A stretch of DNA of 64,000 nucleotides from Klebsiella michiganensis (GTDB taxonomy: Bacteria > Pseudomonadota > Gammaproteobacteria > Enterobacterales > Enterobacteriaceae). The stretch is taken from contig CP011077.1 in the NCBI GenBank assembly GCA_000963575.1, forward strand, positions 2,852,001-2,916,000, given 5' to 3'. Both the position numbers and the translations under genes were made by a program. The notes beneath the pieces were generated by a model that saw nothing but the letters and a program-made list of their open reading frames with translations, ran no database searches and was not told where the DNA came from. Below, piece after piece: positions 42,734 to 51,610 of the stretch (position 1 is its first letter; the number at the start of each line of letters is the position of its first letter).

Positions 42734-44401
42734 TCAGAAAGTTTCCCAGTTATCGTCACCCCCGGCCCTGGCCGGAGTACGCGGGGCATGAACCACAGGG
42801 CTTTGCGCTACCGGCGCGGCCGCTGCAGGTTTTTTACTACCCGCATTCCCTTGCAAACGGAACGTCGCTACCGATTGAGTCAGGCGACTGGCCTGCTCCT
42901 CCAGCGCAGCGGCCGCGGCAGCAGACTCTTCCACCAGCGAGGCGTTCTGCTGCGTCACTCTGTCCATCTCCGACACGGCCAGGGCGACCTGGTCTATTCC
43001 CCGGCTTTGCTCGTCGGAGGCGGAGGCAATTTCTCCCATGATGTCCGTGACCCGCGTAACGGCGTTCACGATATCGCTCATGGTTTCTCCTGCGCTTTCA
43101 ACCAGTACGGAACCCGTATCCACGCGCGAAACGGAATCTTCAATCAGCAGCTTAATTTCTTTCGCCGCCTGGGCGCTGCGGCTGGCTAAGTTACGTACTT
43201 CCCCGGCGACGACCGCGAAACCGCGCCCCTGTTCACCGGCACGAGCGGCCTCTACCGCCGCGTTGAGCGCCAGAATGTTGGTCTGGAAAGCTATGCCGTC
43301 AATCACGCTGATGATGTCGGCAATTTTCTTCGAGGAGCCGGCGATGTCATGCATGGTTTTCACTACGCCATCCACAACCTTACCGCCGCGCTGCGCGGTT
43401 TCAGACGCATTCAGCGCCAGCTGTGAAGCCTGACGTGCGTTTTCGGCGTTCTGCTTCACGGTGGCGGTGAGCTGCTCCATGCTGGCGGCGGTTTCTTCCA
43501 GGGAGGCCGCCTGCTGCTCGGTACGGGATGAAAGATCGTTGTTACCGGCGGCAATTTCGGTGGTGCCGCTGTAGATGGCATCCGACCCTTCGCGCACGCT
43601 GCTGACCGTGGTGATCAACTCCTGCTGCATGTGCTGTACGCTGGAGGCAAGCTGGGTCAGCTCGTTTTTCCCTTCCACGTTAATTTTTTCCGTCAGGTTA
43701 CCGGCGGCAATCTCGCGAATGTGGCCAATCACAACGTTCAGCGGCTTAAGCAGAATCTGACGCATACCGACCCAGACCAGTAGAATGACTGCGGCCAGCG
43801 CCAGGGCTAAAATGCCAAGCTGCCAGATGGCAAAGGTGTAACCGTCGCGGCTGTCGACGTAAGAGGCTTCATACATGCGATCGTTCAGCGCCAGATAGCC
43901 ATCGTAGGCTTTTTCGAGCGCATTCTGCATGCCCTGGGTTGACTGGCCGAAATAGGCATCCATGTTGCCGCTTTCCAGGTATCCAATCAGTTCCGCCAGC
44001 GCCTGATGGTAGGTCTGGTAATCACCGTCGATGTCTTTCACCACGGTGTTCATTTCAGCGGAAATGGGCGCAACCTGTTTAAAGTTGTTGTAGTGCTGCT
44101 CGGCGCTGGCAAGAGATTTCTTCGCATTGTTCAGCAGATCGGTTTTGGCTGCGCTCTGGCTGTTGGCCGGATCCATCATCATGCGCGCGGCAGAGCGGCT
44201 AAGGTTAATGCGCGTGTGTAACATCAGGATCCAGGCCTGATTTAATTCGGCCTGCTGCACCCGCAATTCACGGGAGACTTTGAAGTTATCATTGTTGTTT
44301 TTTAACGAATTAAAGAACATTCCACCGGAAATGATTTGCAGCAGCGCGAACACCACCAGCACCATCATCAGCATGGTGACAACGCGAATACGCTTTAACA
44401 T
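42734..44401 (-). CDS. tar: methyl-accepting chemotaxis protein Tar-like (aspartate receptor)
   Basis: A 555-aa chemoreceptor (E. coli Tar 553). In the periplasmic domain the aspartate-contact residues Arg64, Arg69 and Arg73 (TRINLSRSAARMMMD) and the second contact loop (YFGQSTQGMQNA, with Tyr, Gln and Thr in place) are kept, so aspartate sensing is likely. Two membrane helices, HAMP, and the conserved signalling tip follow; it ends with the CheR/CheB docking peptide NWETF. First gene of tar-tap-cheRBYZ, behind a consensus sigma-28 promoter. Confidence 0.93.
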   Translation of the reverse strand: MLKRIRVVTMLMMVLVVFALLQIISGGMFFNSLKNNNDNFKVSRELRVQQAELNQAWILMLHTRINLSRSAARMMMDPANSQSAAKTDLLNNAKKSLASAEQHYNNFKQVAPISAEMNTVVKDIDGDYQTYHQALAELIGYLESGNMDAYFGQSTQGMQNALEKAYDGYLALNDRMYEASYVDSRDGYTFAIWQLGILALALAAVILLVWVGMRQILLKPLNVVIGHIREIAAGNLTEKINVEGKNELTQLASSVQHMQQELITTVSSVREGSDAIYSGTTEIAAGNNDLSSRTEQQAASLEETAASMEQLTATVKQNAENARQASQLALNASETAQRGGKVVDGVVKTMHDIAGSSKKIADIISVIDGIAFQTNILALNAAVEAARAGEQGRGFAVVAGEVRNLASRSAQAAKEIKLLIEDSVSRVDTGSVLVESAGETMSDIVNAVTRVTDIMGEIASASDEQSRGIDQVALAVSEMDRVTQQNASLVEESAAAAAALEEQASRLTQSVATFRLQGNAGSKKPAAAAPVAQSPVVHAPRTPARAGGDDNWETF

Positions 44402-44432
44402 AGGACGCCCTTTTAACGACTTGTTCCCGAGG

Positions 44433-44459
44433 TTATCGGCACGGCCGGCGGGAACTTTA
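44433..44459 (-). promoter_or_regulatory. sigma-28 (FliA) promoter of the tar operon
   Basis: On the minus strand TAAAGTTC, 11 bases, GCCGATAA matches the FliA consensus almost perfectly (one base off in the -35). It lies 32 bp upstream of the tar ATG. Confidence 0.92.
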
Positions 44460-44526
44460 CGTTAAGTCACAGGGAAATTAACCGGTTGCGCCATGGCAGC
44501 CGGCCATCTGTCAGGAAGGGGAACGA

Positions 44527-45483
44527 TCAATAGGTTACGGTAATGGTCACCGTATCGGCATAGTCATCCGGCGTGTAGTTAGTGCTCGGAATAGTGACAT
44601 AGACCGGGAACTGCTGCGTAGCCCCGGTGCCGGTACTGGACGGCATGTTCTGCGCCGTGTTGCCCCACACGGCCCCGGATGTCCCGGTGGCCTGCCTTAG
44701 CTGATAGGGCACCTGGTCGGTGTTAGCGCCAGTCCCTTTTAACGCCCCGGTGCCGCCCGTATTGCTATTCGATGGCGTCAGGCCGACGGTGTAGAGCGTG
44801 CCGTTGGTGCAGGCAATACCGATGGTGTTATTCGACGCCAGATTGGTTTGCATGGCCGCCACCTGCCCAAAGCTCACGTTATTGGCGTAGCTGACGTTGC
44901 ACTGCTTGCTCACGGTTGCCACCACGTTGAAGGGAAAGTTAGTTGCCACACCCGTACCGCAGTTAGCGGGCGGGGCCAGCAGGCCGGTATTCATTGTGAC
45001 GGTGGTCATGCCGCTGGTGTAAATATCCTGATAGCCCCCAGGCGCCGCGGACGTTTGCGGCAGCGACATTTGAGCGTAGACCGTCAGGCTGCCGGTGACG
45101 GGCGTCAAATTAAGCAAATTGAGCTGCACCACCGGATAGGTCGTTCCCGACTGGAACTGGCTCCCCCACGCCCCCCCGCTTAATGTGCCCTGATAAAGCT
45201 CATAGGGCAGCGTACTGGCTGGCGGCCCGGCAAAAGACATTTTGTGGTTCCCTACCCCGGTTCCGTCAATATTAAAGCAGAGCGTTACCCCGGCCAGCAG
45301 ATCGCCCAGTTGTTTGGAGCAGCTGTAATCGAAGGTCATCGACGTATTGGGCGTGCCTGTCGCCAGCGGGTTGATGGTGCCAAAGTTAACGGTTTGAACG
45401 TTGCTCACCGAGCAAACGACCGCATGGCTAATCCCGGGGGAAAGCAGGAGTACCGCCAGCAGCAGCAATTGTTTTAATCTCAT
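44527..45483 (-). CDS. Csu-type pilus tip adhesin (two spore-coat-U domains)
   Basis: A 318-aa exported protein with two tandem SCPU (spore coat U) domains, the layout of CsuE-type tip adhesins of archaic chaperone-usher pili. The signal peptide ends SHA-VVCS; domain 1 starts VCSVSNVQTVNFG, domain 2 starts around KQCNVSYANNVSFG. It ends in the beta-strand DDYADTVTITVTY, the same pattern as the major pilin upstream. The ATG at 45483 follows the usher stop by 35 bp. Last gene of the pilus cluster. Confidence 0.86.
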   Translation of the reverse strand: MRLKQLLLLAVLLLSPGISHAVVCSVSNVQTVNFGTINPLATGTPNTSMTFDYSCSKQLGDLLAGVTLCFNIDGTGVGNHKMSFAGPPASTLPYELYQGTLSGGAWGSQFQSGTTYPVVQLNLLNLTPVTGSLTVYAQMSLPQTSAAPGGYQDIYTSGMTTVTMNTGLLAPPANCGTGVATNFPFNVVATVSKQCNVSYANNVSFGQVAAMQTNLASNNTIGIACTNGTLYTVGLTPSNSNTGGTGALKGTGANTDQVPYQLRQATGTSGAVWGNTAQNMPSSTGTGATQQFPVYVTIPSTNYTPDDYADTVTITVTY

Positions 45484-45518
45484 GCGGGTAACTCCTGTAT
45501 TAACCTGCCCCGGATACG

Positions 45519-47882
45519 CTATCGACACACGATCGGGCCAATCGTGGGTACGCTTTTCTGATTTTCTGGGTAGTCAAACTCAGCCACGCAAATACCGTTC
45601 TCTGTTGTCACCCTGAGCTGATTGTGCAGTTCAAGGGCATCGAAATAGGTCAAACCATCAAACCCGACAACGCTATTCTGCCCGATGCCTGACATTAGCC
45701 TGACCGGGCTGCCTTCGGCGATGGCCTTGCCTTTGGTATCAACCAGGTTCACCTGAGCGGCGCGCACCGGCTTGATATCAAAATTCACCAGCGTACCGGA
45801 GCGGTCGGCCGGGGTAGCGTTCAGGCTGACGCTGCGGATCCGCATATTGGCCGGCAGGTTCATAGGATCGATACTGATCAGGTTGTTCTGGTAGCTGTTA
45901 AGCGGCGTCACCAGCAGCAGGCCACTGCTATCACTATTGCCTACCAGGTTATGCTGCAGCTTGACCGGTACATCCGGGATCCCGTCCGTAGAAACCACGG
46001 CAAAACCGTTGTTGATCTCCCGGGCGGCAAACACGCCGCCGCCCATCATCACCAGAGAACCCGTCGCCCCTGCATAACCGTAATTGTTGTCTGGAATGCT
46101 GCGGAAGCCGGTATATACGCGGCCATAGCGTCCCAGGTAACCCACTTCGCCCTGCCCGGTTTGCTGTGAACTCTGCTGGCTGGCGGCCACGTTCCAGCCG
46201 ACCCCGCCTTCGGACGGCGGGCTCTGGCTGGCATTGAGCTGGTAACCCATCTTGTCGCCGGTACGCTGCACCGTCGCCCCGGCAGTCAGGCTATTGCTGG
46301 TACTGACGGTCAGCATCAGATAAACGCTGCGGTCGCGGGTGTTATCAATATTTTGGTTAAAGCTGGCGCTTAAGGAGACGTTTTCGGTGATGGATTTAAA
46401 CCAGCTGGCGTTGGCGTAGCGGATAGCGCTTTGGTCAGGGTAGCGAAACTGCAGGTAACTCAGGCTGAGATTCCCCCCCACGCCGAAGTTATACCCCACC
46501 ACCGCGCTGCCGCTTAAGGCAGGCGGCGGGGCGCCATACCGAGTCGCCACATCGTGATAATCCCCGGACGTAGCCGTGACGCTGGAGCTAAAGTTGAAGC
46601 GCCCGCCGGACCAGCGGTAGCCCAGGCCATATAAATAGCCGTTCTCCCCGGCATCAGAGCTTGCCGCCAGCGCGGTTGAAATCGTCCCGGACTGACTCCA
46701 GGGGATCCAGTCGCTGCTGACTCCGCCGTTGACCAGGCTGTCGCTGGCTTCCATATGGCCGCCGGCGGTCAGGCTGTTACTGAAGCCCCGCCGCCAGGTG
46801 CCGCTGAGCGCGGGTTCGCTGGCATAGTCGAAGGAGGAATAGCCGTAGTTTTTTCGGACCACGCCCAGCTCAAGAGACCAGTCCGTCAGTCCTTCCCTGA
46901 GCAAAAGCTGATCGTTGTAAAAAGAGAAGTTCTGCACGCTGGTTCTGCCCAGGGCATCGGTCATCATCACCTGAGCATTCCCTGCGCCGGTGATATTTGG
47001 CAGCGTATTTAACTGGAAACTGCCCGCCGGAACCTCGCCGTTGTAGTATTTAACCCCGTTGACATACAGCTCAACGCTGGAAGGCAGCGTTGCTGAGCCC
47101 AGAAACGCCGGAAGCGGCGTCGTTGGCATGTAAGGGTTGAGCCCAAAATCCGTGCCGATTTTCACCCCGGCAATGCGGGTCTGACGAGACCATGAAAGCG
47201 AGCTGGTAAGCGTGTCGCCGAGGGTCACCGCCAGCATTTTATCTGGAAAGGATGAGCGCCAGCTGGTGTCCAGACGGCTAAAGGACTGGTTGTTATTCTG
47301 CTCCGTGCTGTAACGGGTAAGCTGGGTCGAACTCAGCACGCCTGCCGAATTAAATGCCCGGAACTCACTGAATGTGTTGAAGTTGCTATTCTTCCCGCTG
47401 TCCCCGTAGAGGTCGTAATTGAGCAATGCCCCAAAGGCGTTGGCAGCCTTCGGCGAGGCCATTTCAGACTGGTTGAGCTGGGTGGTCTTCAGATCTAACA
47501 GGCTCAGCGGTGCGGTTAGCGCCAGGGTTTGTTGCTGAACGTTATAGTCAACCGTGACCTGGGCAATGTCATTCAGGTAAAACGGCGGCTGCGCTTTTTC
47601 CGGCAGGTGAAATCCCAACTGACGCAGGGCCATTGCGTCGCCGTAGAGTTTTCCCTGCGCGTAGCCAAGATGAACCAGACCCACGGCATTCCCGTTCACC
47701 GTCGTGTCCAGATATAAATCCACGCCTACAGGCTGAGCTGTATCATTACTGGCCGCATTCTGAGGTAAGTCATTATTAGTATTTTGTGCTGCTGTCATGC
47801 CTGAGAAAAATAAACCATTAAGCAATACAATATTTACCAAAGAATATGGCCAGTCATAGATTTTGTTCTGTTTTTTGACCAT
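45519..47882 (-). CDS. fimbrial outer-membrane usher (archaic/Csu type)
   Basis: The usher is the outer-membrane pore that assembles pilus subunits delivered by the chaperone. The 787-aa protein has an N-terminal signal-like hydrophobic segment, an N-domain (VDLYLDTTVNGNAVG), a large beta-barrel with a plug (LGLNPYMPTTPLPAF region, VELYVNGVKYYNGEVPAGSF) and C-domains (GFDGLTYFDALELHNQLRV). It is shorter than classical FimD (about 850 aa), as usual for CsuD-type ushers. I chose the ATG at 47882, which overlaps the chaperone gene by 29 bp; an ATG at 47918 is also possible. Confidence 0.9.
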   Translation of the reverse strand: MVKKQNKIYDWPYSLVNIVLLNGLFFSGMTAAQNTNNDLPQNAASNDTAQPVGVDLYLDTTVNGNAVGLVHLGYAQGKLYGDAMALRQLGFHLPEKAQPPFYLNDIAQVTVDYNVQQQTLALTAPLSLLDLKTTQLNQSEMASPKAANAFGALLNYDLYGDSGKNSNFNTFSEFRAFNSAGVLSSTQLTRYSTEQNNNQSFSRLDTSWRSSFPDKMLAVTLGDTLTSSLSWSRQTRIAGVKIGTDFGLNPYMPTTPLPAFLGSATLPSSVELYVNGVKYYNGEVPAGSFQLNTLPNITGAGNAQVMMTDALGRTSVQNFSFYNDQLLLREGLTDWSLELGVVRKNYGYSSFDYASEPALSGTWRRGFSNSLTAGGHMEASDSLVNGGVSSDWIPWSQSGTISTALAASSDAGENGYLYGLGYRWSGGRFNFSSSVTATSGDYHDVATRYGAPPPALSGSAVVGYNFGVGGNLSLSYLQFRYPDQSAIRYANASWFKSITENVSLSASFNQNIDNTRDRSVYLMLTVSTSNSLTAGATVQRTGDKMGYQLNASQSPPSEGGVGWNVAASQQSSQQTGQGEVGYLGRYGRVYTGFRSIPDNNYGYAGATGSLVMMGGGVFAAREINNGFAVVSTDGIPDVPVKLQHNLVGNSDSSGLLLVTPLNSYQNNLISIDPMNLPANMRIRSVSLNATPADRSGTLVNFDIKPVRAAQVNLVDTKGKAIAEGSPVRLMSGIGQNSVVGFDGLTYFDALELHNQLRVTTENGICVAEFDYPENQKSVPTIGPIVCR

Positions 47883-48573
47883 TGATAGTGACTTCAACCT
47901 TTCCACTGTGATAAGCATCACTGGCAGACGAAGATATTATCCACCGCATAGTTGAACCGGGAAGAACATAGCCTAACAGGCCTGGAGTAATCGTTTTTCG
48001 TGCACCATTAGCCTGAATAAATGTCATGGCAGAAAGCTGGGCGTGGCTGTTTCCATGATTACTCACATCGATAAATGTTTTGCCATCGGTTTGCACTAAT
48101 GCCCATTTAAGTTTCGCGGTGTTTTCAGCCTGCCCCACAGGCTGCAAAAACACCGGCACAGAATAGCGCATGACAAATTGAAGGGTATTTTTCTGCACTT
48201 TAGCAGGCGGCAGTTCATCAATAAACAAACGATAGGCCTGCTCTACCTGATTGGTGGCAGGCGTCGTGCGGATCACGCGGACAAGCTGGCGCTCCCCGGC
48301 GGGCAGCGTCACGATAGGTGGGCTAATGACCAGCCCCTGAGAGGTTGACAGCCTGTCGGCATTGCCGCTTTGCTGCCAGTTGAAAACCCGTACCTGTGCG
48401 TTGAGCGGCGCAGTCCCTTCATTACTTAACCATATACCGTCCGCATTTTGTGTGGCGCTCAACGTCAGGTTAACCGGCGATATCTGCAGGCCACCGGCTA
48501 ACGCGTTTTGTCCCACGGCCAGCGCCAGCAACAGGCACGCGCAGGCAGGGCGTCCGCCTAATTTCATTTTCAT
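47854..48573 (-). CDS. periplasmic pilus chaperone (Csu type)
   Basis: A 239-aa chaperone of the PapD/CsuC superfamily, which caps pilus subunits by donor-strand complementation. The signal peptide ends ALA-GGLQ; the G1-type strand (LQFVMRYSVPVFLQP) and the subunit-anchor positively charged residue (LPAGERQLVRVIRTT) are visible. It is the second gene of the cluster, between the pilin and the usher, and overlaps the usher start. Confidence 0.89.
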   Translation of the reverse strand: MKMKLGGRPACACLLLALAVGQNALAGGLQISPVNLTLSATQNADGIWLSNEGTAPLNAQVRVFNWQQSGNADRLSTSQGLVISPPIVTLPAGERQLVRVIRTTPATNQVEQAYRLFIDELPPAKVQKNTLQFVMRYSVPVFLQPVGQAENTAKLKWALVQTDGKTFIDVSNHGNSHAQLSAMTFIQANGARKTITPGLLGYVLPGSTMRWIISSSASDAYHSGKVEVTINGQKTEQNL

Positions 48574-48587
48574 CCGTTGTCCTGAAA

Positions 48588-49118
48588 TCAGTAGTTAACG
48601 TTGACGGTCACTGTATCCGCATAGCTGTCTGGCGTGTAGTTGGCGCTCGCCGCAGTGGCATAAACCGTATACGTTATAGCCAGTCCTGTGCCTAAGCCCG
48701 CCACGCCGTTACCCACTGTCGTTGTGGTGGCGGTGTTACCCCAAACCGGCCCGGTAGCCGAGGTTTGGTTCAACTGATAAGGAACTTTGTCGGTGTTGGT
48801 TGCAGCGTTAAGCACGGACGACATCGCCCCCGAACCGGTGGTGGTTCCGCCGTTGGCCGCAGAAGGTGCAAGTCCGATAAAATAAGGCGTTGCCTTTGAG
48901 CAGTTAACGGTGAACGTATTACTTTGCGAGGTGTTTACTGCGCTAGCTGCCACCGACCCAAGGTTAATATTCGAGCCCGTGCCAGCCGTCACTGCACAGG
49001 ATTTTGTAATCGTGATGAGGACCTGAAATGTACCGTTTGCCACCGCCGCATTAGCCGATGGAATAACCGCAAACGCAGTACAAGAGAGAATTAAGCGTGC
49101 TGCAGTGGCTGAATTCAT
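48588..49118 (-). CDS. Csu-type major pilin (spore-coat-U domain protein)
   Basis: A 176-aa exported protein with a single SCPU domain, the type of CsuA/B pilins. The signal peptide ends ANA-AVANG, then FQVLITITKSCAV, VNCSKATPYFIGLAPSA, and the terminal strand PDSYADTVTVNVNY. The ATG at 49118 is preceded by GAGGG. First gene of the four-gene cluster (pilin, chaperone, usher, tip). The cluster lies between the two chemotaxis operons, a place where E. coli has no genes. Confidence 0.87.
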   Translation of the reverse strand: MNSATAARLILSCTAFAVIPSANAAVANGTFQVLITITKSCAVTAGTGSNINLGSVAASAVNTSQSNTFTVNCSKATPYFIGLAPSAANGGTTTGSGAMSSVLNAATNTDKVPYQLNQTSATGPVWGNTATTTTVGNGVAGLGTGLAITYTVYATAASANYTPDSYADTVTVNVNY

Positions 49119-49775
49119 ATCCTTACCCTCATTCAAATGATTCAATCATGCTTCGTGAATATACAGCGAAGCGGCACGGGATGATTTAACGTTAGTCTAT
49201 ATTCCGCTTTAATAAAGACGGCGGACACCATAACTTGTCGTTTATATAATTCGTCATGAAGCCAAAGACCAGCCTCTTAAATACCGCTCATGCTGCAGGA
49301 AACATAATTCCGCCCACACATTAAGCCTAATCGTTCAATTTACAAGCAGGCAAAACGGTTTCTGTTCGCAACTTTCATAGACCGCCTGGTAAGAAAAAAA
49401 TCAGTACGTTACGTCATCACTTAGTTGAAATTTAGTTTAGAGAATGGGAAATAACCAGACCACGTCAAAAAATTCACCTCAGCGGTGGATTGACACACTA
49501 TTACCAATAAAAACAAACCGTTAACCGCAACACCCCTCAACATTCTGCAACGTGAAAAGAATATATCCACTGTTTTGTGACAACAATCACAAATAATGAT
49601 TAAGTGCTGCTTAATTAACAATTAACAGAATTTATAAAAAAGAGTTGTATATCGGCGCAGTTTGATTCAATTTATGCTCCGCACATTTACGGCCCGGAAA
49701 CAATAATTATATAGGGGTCAGTAAGTTACAAAAAAACACACATTAACTACAGTCAACTACGGGGTTACTAAGTCA
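49119..49775. promoter_or_regulatory. AT-rich divergent region between pilin and symporter
   Basis: A 657-bp AT-rich stretch with no gene I can support. It must hold the promoters of the pilus cluster (leftward) and the symporter (rightward). A perfect CRP half-site pair lies at 49573-49594. The base composition suggests H-NS binding, but that is inference. Confidence 0.6.
49573..49594. promoter_or_regulatory. CRP site upstream of the symporter
   Basis: TGTGA-CAACAA-TCACA (49576-49591) is a perfect match to the two CRP half-sites, with T's on the left and A's on the right as in the full consensus. It lies about 190 bp upstream of the symporter GTG. cAMP-CRP control is usual for C4-dicarboxylate carriers. 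Confidence 0.75.
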
Positions 49776-51041
49776 GTGGCAAGTTCAAACAAACTCACGC
49801 TATTCATCATTCTGTTCATGATAGCGGGGATCTTCACCGGTGCGGCCATCCACGAATACGCCGCCGCCGACGTCATCAAAGGCTACGCCGATAACATCAC
49901 GCTGTTTACCGATATCTTCCTGCGTCTGATCAAAATGGTGATTGCACCTTTGGTCTTTAGCACCCTGACGGTCGGCATCATGAAGCTGGGCGAAACCTCT
50001 ACCATTGGCCGCGTAGGCGGTAAAGCAATGGTCTGGTTTGTCTCTTCTTCCGTGCTGTCGATTCTGGTCGGCCTGTTTATTGTCACCCTGGAGCATCCGG
50101 GCGCGGGCATGAACCTGGAAGTTCCGGCCGAAACCGTACAGACCGGCCTTGCCGTTAGCGGGATGACGCTGAAAGCCTTTATATCCCATACGATCCCAAC
50201 CAGCATTGCCGGGGCGATGTCGGACAACGAGATCCTGCAGATTGTGGTGTTCTCGATGTTCTTTGGTATTGCCGGTGCCTCTTTGGGCGAGAAATTTAAC
50301 GCCCCGCTGGTCAGCGCCCTGGACGTTGTGTCCCACATCATGCTAAAAGTGACCGGCTATGTGATGTATGTGGCGCCGTTGGCCATTTTCGCCGCCATCT
50401 CTTCGGTGATTGCAACCCAGGGCCTGGGCATTCTGCTGAACTACGCGTCGTTCATCGGCGGCTACTATGTGGCTATCGTGCTGACCTGCGTGGTACTGAT
50501 TAGCGTCGGCTACATGGTGCTGAAGCGGGATGTGTTCCGCCTGCTGGCGATGCTGAAAGATCCTGTTCTGGTCGCCTTTACTACCAGCAGCTCCGAAGCG
50601 GCCTACCCGAAAACGCTGGATCAGCTGACCCGCTTCGGATGCTCCCGCAACATCGCCTCGTTTGTGCTGCCCATCGGTTACTCCTTTAACCTGGTCGGCT
50701 CGATGGTCTACTGCTCCTTCGCTTCCATGTTTATTGCCCAGGCTTACAACGTGCACCTCTCCTTCTCTGAGATTGCCGTTCTGATGCTGACGCTGATGCT
50801 GGCGTCCAAAGGCATTGCCGGCGTGCCGCGCTCCGCGCTGGTTGTGCTGGCAGCGACGATTCCAAGTTTCAATATTCCGGTAGCGGGTATCCTGCTGCTG
50901 ATGGGCATTGACCACTTCCTGGATATGGGCCGCTCGGCCATCAACGTGCTGGGCAACGGCGTGGCTACCGCGATGCTGTCCAAGAACGAAGGGATGCTGG
51001 AAGAAACCGGCTCCGTGCCGGGGGAAGAAGTTCAGGCATAA
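49776..51041 (+). CDS. dicarboxylate/amino acid:cation symporter (DAACS/GltP-DctA family)
   Basis: A 421-aa inner-membrane carrier of the DAACS family, which imports C4-dicarboxylates or acidic amino acids with H+ or Na+. It has the serine-rich hairpin (AFTTSSSEAAYPKT), eight or so membrane segments and the HP2 region (MLASKGIAGVPRSALVVLAA). The motif before HP2 that usually reads N-[ML]-D-G-[ST] is NLVGS here, so the acidic cation ligand is missing. The substrate cannot be fixed. Start: GTG at 49776 behind ACGGGG. It carries a CRP site upstream and a bidirectional terminator facing cheW. Confidence 0.88.
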   Translation: MASSNKLTLFIILFMIAGIFTGAAIHEYAAADVIKGYADNITLFTDIFLRLIKMVIAPLVFSTLTVGIMKLGETSTIGRVGGKAMVWFVSSSVLSILVGLFIVTLEHPGAGMNLEVPAETVQTGLAVSGMTLKAFISHTIPTSIAGAMSDNEILQIVVFSMFFGIAGASLGEKFNAPLVSALDVVSHIMLKVTGYVMYVAPLAIFAAISSVIATQGLGILLNYASFIGGYYVAIVLTCVVLISVGYMVLKRDVFRLLAMLKDPVLVAFTTSSSEAAYPKTLDQLTRFGCSRNIASFVLPIGYSFNLVGSMVYCSFASMFIAQAYNVHLSFSEIAVLMLTLMLASKGIAGVPRSALVVLAATIPSFNIPVAGILLLMGIDHFLDMGRSAINVLGNGVATAMLSKNEGMLEETGSVPGEEVQA

Positions 51042-51067
51042 AAAAAGGCTACCCTCGGGTAGCCTTT
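51041..51067. terminator. bidirectional terminator between symporter and cheW
   Basis: A perfect 10-bp stem AAAGGCTACC/GGTAGCCTTT with a CTCG loop, A-run left and T-rich right, between converging genes. Confidence 0.92.
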
Positions 51068-51087
51068 CTTCTTTCTATCAAGTCTGG

Positions 51088-51582
51088 TCAGGCAACCGCA
51101 GAATCCAGCAGTTCCATCTCTTCGCTGTTCAGCAGCTTCTCGATGTTCACCAGAATCAGCATACGTTCGCCCAACGCCCCCAGGCCTGTCAGGTATTCAG
51201 TCGACAGCGTAACGGCAAACTCAGGCGCAGGACGAATCTGATCGGCCGTCAGCGACAGCACATCGGACACGCCATCAACCACAATCCCGACCACGCGTTT
51301 TTCCAGGTTCAGCACGATAACCACGGTGTTGTCGTTATATTCCACGCCGTCCTGCTCGAACTTCAGGCGCAGGTCGATGATCGGCACAATCACGCCGCGC
51401 AGGTTGGTTACGCCCTTGATAAAAGCTGGCGTGTTCGCGATGCGCGTCACCTGATCGTAACCGCGGATCTCCTGCACCTTCAGGATATCAATGCCGTACT
51501 CTTCAGCGCCGAGAGTGAACACCAGAAACTCCTGGCCTACGTTTTCTCCGGTCAGTTTTGTCACATTTGTTAGTGCAGTCAT
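51088..51582 (-). CDS. cheW: chemotaxis coupling protein CheW
   Basis: CheW links CheA to chemoreceptors in signalling arrays. The 164-aa SH3-like protein matches E. coli CheW (167 aa) with QEFLVFTLGAEEYGIDILKVQEIRGY split over its first part and NLRGVIVPIIDLRLKF in the middle. Last gene of motA-motB-cheA-cheW. The receptor operon that follows directly in E. coli is here 6.7 kb away, beyond the inserted pilus/symporter genes. Confidence 0.97.
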   Translation of the reverse strand: MTALTNVTKLTGENVGQEFLVFTLGAEEYGIDILKVQEIRGYDQVTRIANTPAFIKGVTNLRGVIVPIIDLRLKFEQDGVEYNDNTVVIVLNLEKRVVGIVVDGVSDVLSLTADQIRPAPEFAVTLSTEYLTGLGALGERMLILVNIEKLLNSEEMELLDSAVA

Positions 51583-51610
51583 TTGCGTACCTATTCTTTT
51601 AAGCGGTTAA

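Noticed and set aside
41087..44401. The tar/tap pair as a recent local duplication
   Set aside because: The shared DNA is limited to the signalling domain that all chemoreceptors conserve; the periplasmic domains match Tar and Tap separately.
49421..49621. 66-codon minus-strand frame between pilin and symporter
   Set aside because: It runs through the CRP site and AT-rich promoter region, has no ribosome site and no match I recognise.
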